From the NCBI RefSeq assembly GCF_003337355.1, contig NZ_QPJW01000006.1, forward strand, positions 186,001 to 250,000: DNA of 64,000 bases. The letters run 5' to 3'. The DNA comes from Fontibacillus phaseoli. GTDB taxonomy: Bacteria > Bacillota > Bacilli > Paenibacillales > Paenibacillaceae. Of this stretch, positions 61,346 to 64,000 are shown piece by piece (within the stretch, counting starts at the first letter, position 1; every line of letters starts with the position of its first letter). The notes beneath the pieces are model-generated. The model was not told where the DNA came from, did not search any database, and worked only from the letters and a program-made list of their open reading frames with translations. Made by a program: the position numbers and the translations under genes.

Positions 61346-63379
61346 ATGGCAGTCATTATGAGAGCGGAAGTGAGAACATTGTATCTAGAAGGCAGCTACA
61401 ACTCCTATATCATTGCGTTATCCGTCTTCATAGCGATTGTGGCTTCGTATTCGGCTTTAACGATTACGTCGAGGATTTCACGAGAGACGGGGAGTGCCCG
61501 CTTTTATTGGATACTGTGTGGTTCTTTCGTCATGGGGACAGGGATCTGGGCGACACATTTCGTCGGTATGCTGGCGTTTCATTTGAAGCTTACCGTTAAA
61601 TATCATATTTGGCTTACTTTTTTCTCATTGATAGTCAGCGTTTTTGCTTCATTAATCGCTTTTTATTTCACGCTTCGTAAGAAGATAGATTGGAGGAAAT
61701 TCGCCATCGGAGGTTTTGCGATGGGGGGCGGGATCTCCGCTATGCATTATGTGGGAATGGAAGCGATGATGATGCCTGCCCATATCTCCTATAATCCCCT
61801 GTATTGGGTTTTGTCTGTTTGCATCGCTCTGTCTGCGTCCTATGCGGCGCTTCTGCTGCTCCATCGTTTTCGGAACCATTACGGGACGAGCTGGTTGAAA
61901 TGGATGTCCGCCGGGTTGATGGGATTAGCCATTTGCGGGATGCACTATGCGGGAATGAAAGCGGCCCGGATTGTCGGACACCCGGATTTGGTGTTGCATA
62001 AGGATCCGATCGCGGACTATACATTATTGCTCGGCGTGAGTATCGTGATATTCAGTATTTTTCTGGTTTCCTGGGGAGCGTTATTTTTCGACCGGTATTA
62101 TCTTGAAAAAATGGCTTACCTGGATACGATCACGGGGCTTCCGAACCGGAATGAAATGAATCGGTTTTTTGATATCCATAACGGGGATGAGAGTATAGGC
62201 GTACTCTTTCTGGACATGGACCAGTTCAAAACGGTCAATGATACCCTGGGTCATCATATCGGAGATTTGCTTATTCAGCAAGTAGGCTATCGGTTGAGCA
62301 AATTTGTCCATAGTGGCTTGGAAGTGTTCCGGATGGGGGGCGACGAGTTTTTGGTGACGGTTGCGCCTTGCGATCCGGAGCAAGCCAAGGGACTCGCGGA
62401 AGAAATTTTGAGGAGCATCAAGAAAGTCTATTCTATTCAAGGGAACCAATTATACATAACGGCAAGCATTGGCATCAGCATTAGTTCCGCCCGGGAGACG
62501 GACCGGTCGGTGCTGCTCAAATTCGCCGATACGGCGATGTATCGAGCCAAGGGGGCGGGCAAGAACCAATATTGCGTATACAGCGAGGACATGGGATTTC
62601 AGGAGCTCCGGAAAATGGAACTGGAGAAAGACCTGTACCTGGCTTTGGATAATGAACAATTTTATCTGGTGTATCAGCCGAGATGGAATGTGAAGGAGAA
62701 CGGCTTGGCCGGCTGGGAAGCCTTGATCCGGTGGAATCATCCCCGTCTTGGCGTGATATCGCCTTATGAATTTATTCCGATCGCGGAGGAAACCGGACTG
62801 ATCGTCCCGATAACCCGCTGGACTTTAAAGCAAGCTAGCCTTCAGTGCAGGGAATGGCATTCCCGGGGAGTGAAGCAACCCGTTTCCGTCAATCTCTCGG
62901 TTCGTTTGTTTCAGACGGAAAGTTTGCAGGAAATGGTTCAAAGTACTTTGAAAGAGGCGGATCTCGACCCCCTCTGGATGGAACTGGAGATTACGGAATC
63001 GATGGTGCTGCACGACATCCATGAAATCATCGCTCAAGTCGAAAGCATCCGGAGTATGGGAGTGAAGTTTGCGATGGATGATTTCGGAACAGGCTATTCC
63101 TCCATCGGATTGCTTGACCGGATTCCTCTGGATACGCTCAAACTGGACCGCTTGTTTACGAACAATCTGGAAATTCCGACCAAACGGGGGATTATCAGCG
63201 CTATTATTATGATGGCGGAGAATCTTGAGTTGGAGATCGTCGCCGAAGGCGTCGAGAACCAGGAGCATGTCGACTTTTTGATGCAGCTTGGTTGCCACGT
63301 CATGCAAGGGTACTACTACGGCAGGCCGATGGGCATAGAGGAAATTGAAGAGTGGATGAAGCAGAGGAGCATTTTATAA
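61346..63379 (+). CDS. MHYT-GGDEF-EAL cyclic-di-GMP enzyme
   Basis: A 677-residue membrane protein. Start is uncertain: ATG 61346 has no good ribosome site; TTG 61379 behind GGAAGTGAG would give the usual N-terminus. The MHYT sensor (about 20-240) has three repeats (ATHFVGM, AMHYVGM, GMHYAGM), thought to bind a metal or diatomic gas. GGDEF domain about 255-415 with intact GGDEF; no RxxD inhibitory site precedes it. EAL domain about 430-670 with EAL, DDFGTGYSS and EGVE intact. Both synthesis and hydrolysis of c-di-GMP are possible. Overlaps the next gene by one base. Confidence 0.9.
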   Translation: MAVIMRAEVRTLYLEGSYNSYIIALSVFIAIVASYSALTITSRISRETGSARFYWILCGSFVMGTGIWATHFVGMLAFHLKLTVKYHIWLTFFSLIVSVFASLIAFYFTLRKKIDWRKFAIGGFAMGGGISAMHYVGMEAMMMPAHISYNPLYWVLSVCIALSASYAALLLLHRFRNHYGTSWLKWMSAGLMGLAICGMHYAGMKAARIVGHPDLVLHKDPIADYTLLLGVSIVIFSIFLVSWGALFFDRYYLEKMAYLDTITGLPNRNEMNRFFDIHNGDESIGVLFLDMDQFKTVNDTLGHHIGDLLIQQVGYRLSKFVHSGLEVFRMGGDEFLVTVAPCDPEQAKGLAEEILRSIKKVYSIQGNQLYITASIGISISSARETDRSVLLKFADTAMYRAKGAGKNQYCVYSEDMGFQELRKMELEKDLYLALDNEQFYLVYQPRWNVKENGLAGWEALIRWNHPRLGVISPYEFIPIAEETGLIVPITRWTLKQASLQCREWHSRGVKQPVSVNLSVRLFQTESLQEMVQSTLKEADLDPLWMELEITESMVLHDIHEIIAQVESIRSMGVKFAMDDFGTGYSSIGLLDRIPLDTLKLDRLFTNNLEIPTKRGIISAIIMMAENLELEIVAEGVENQEHVDFLMQLGCHVMQGYYYGRPMGIEEIEEWMKQRSIL

Positions 63380-64000
63380 TGATATCCGATACACGGACAT
63401 TGCATAGGAAAATACTAAATACCTACTGGGCTATTTTCGGCATCTCGATTATGGCGGAACTGGTTGCCCTTTACTTCAAAGTGACGATCGAGCCTGACCG
63501 CGTCCGGTACTATATCATCTATGCGATGCTGGTTCCTTCGGTCATTCAGCTCTTTATGCTGGGAATCAACGAGGCTGCTTACCGGTTCAGGATAGAGTGG
63601 AAGCTGCTGATTATTTTTAGCGGGACTTGCATCGCCTCCGCCCTACTGATTGCCAACCAGAGTATTCATTTGCAGTACATTCTTCTGCTTCCCTTAATGA
63701 TCTCGATGTTCTGTTTCCATTTAAGAGTGCTTTATTTTGCTTTTACGATAAATATGGGGGCATTTGGAGTCCTGTACGGGGTGTCTCCGCAGTTCCGGGA
63801 AGGCCTGGGGCGATATGAACTGTCGGCGTTTATTTTTATCATGATCGCGATGCTTTACATCTTGCGGGGAATCATTCAGAGAGGCGAGGAGCTTTGGAAC
63901 GACCTCAAGCGCATGACGAGGACCGAACAGGAGTTGCTCGTCAAAAATGCGGAAATGAACCGGATGCTAAAAATCGATGCGCTGACCGACCTGTACAATC
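63379..64000 (+). CDS. Membrane diguanylate cyclase, 3' end cut by window
   Basis: ATG 63379 overlaps the stop of the MHYT gene (TAATG), so translation is coupled. The frame is open to the window end. An N-terminal region of about 180 residues has six hydrophobic helices (YWAIFGISIMAELVALYF; YIIYAMLVPSVIQLFMLGI; YILLLPLMISMFCF; AFIFIMIAMLYILRGII), then a coiled-coil-like linker and LKIDALTDLYN, the opening of a GGDEF domain. Two c-di-GMP enzymes in one operon suggests they act on the same local pool. Confidence 0.85.
   Translation, partial: MISDTRTLHRKILNTYWAIFGISIMAELVALYFKVTIEPDRVRYYIIYAMLVPSVIQLFMLGINEAAYRFRIEWKLLIIFSGTCIASALLIANQSIHLQYILLLPLMISMFCFHLRVLYFAFTINMGAFGVLYGVSPQFREGLGRYELSAFIFIMIAMLYILRGIIQRGEELWNDLKRMTRTEQELLVKNAEMNRMLKIDALTDLYN

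Noticed and set aside
60301-61356. N-terminal extension of AadK to 61356
   Set aside because: The sequence before MRSEREMM has no similarity to the family, and AAGGAGG supports ATG 61176.

Overview
The window reads as a chromosomal segment of a Paenibacillus-like member of the Bacillales. The support is a combination of strong AGGAGG-type ribosome binding sites with many TTG/GTG starts, Gram-positive lipoprotein sugar-binding proteins with LplB/YtcP-type permeases, YesM/YesN-type two-component systems, an S-layer-anchored xylanase remnant, GlnK/GlnL and YoaS/YozG orthologues, and dense families of short intergenic repeats. No rRNA, tRNA or CRISPR array was seen. The genus is an inference.

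Layout. 1-3.7 kb: end of an oligosaccharide ABC operon (LplB-like permease cut by the window edge, YtcP-like permease, LplA-like lipoprotein), with two copies of a ~205 bp repeat between the genes. 3.8-7.2 kb: two SGNH acetylesterase-like enzymes flanking a GntR/LacI-type repressor, with two perfect palindromes in the divergent intergenic region. 7.2-9.7 kb: small membrane protein, a 250 bp repeat, a CarD-family gene remnant, a YitT protein and a minimal tyrosine recombinase. 9.75-16.4 kb: KdpD-like universal stress protein divergent from a complete mrpABCDEFG antiporter operon. 16.5-20.6 kb: YoaS/YozG pair, papain-like hydrolase with SLH remnant, an internally deleted CarD protein, a secreted protein, an inverted copy of the 250 bp repeat and a small protein. 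20.7-26.3 kb: a xylanase gene whose catalytic domain has been deleted, a DUF4261 protein, a small acidic protein, and an ECF sigma/anti-sigma pair. 26.6-32 kb: glnQHMP glutamine transporter with the glnK-glnL two-component system. 32-37 kb: MarR repressor with an uncharacterised membrane protein, GH27 alpha-galactosidase with AraC regulator, and a lipoprotein.

37-43 kb: repeat-rich spacer, Arg/Cys-rich small protein, GPH-type sugar symporter, a frameshifted SRPBCC gene and a circularly permuted GH3 glycosidase. 43-53.5 kb: a repeat array, then mostly single genes (RlaP-type nucleotidyltransferase, Vat acetyltransferase, LprI-like lipoprotein, DUF378, DMT transporter, acyltransferase-3, MATE transporter, GT2 glycosyltransferase, DUF1697). 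53.7-60.3 kb: a YesM/YesN sensor-regulator pair followed by an MsmEFG-type ABC sugar transporter and a cytosolic NodB-type deacetylase. 60.3-64 kb: an AadK aminoglycoside adenylyltransferase, an MHYT-GGDEF-EAL protein and a second diguanylate cyclase running off the end.

The overall theme is plant or microbial polysaccharide use: oligosaccharides are imported by two ABC systems and a GPH symporter, then processed by esterases, an alpha-galactosidase, a GH3 enzyme and a deacetylase, each with a local regulator. The most unusual features are genome-decay and repeat phenomena: the palindromic repeats in the transporter operon, the two complementary CarD derivatives, the excised xylanase catalytic module, the recombinase lacking its first catalytic arginine, and several unrelated intergenic repeat families.
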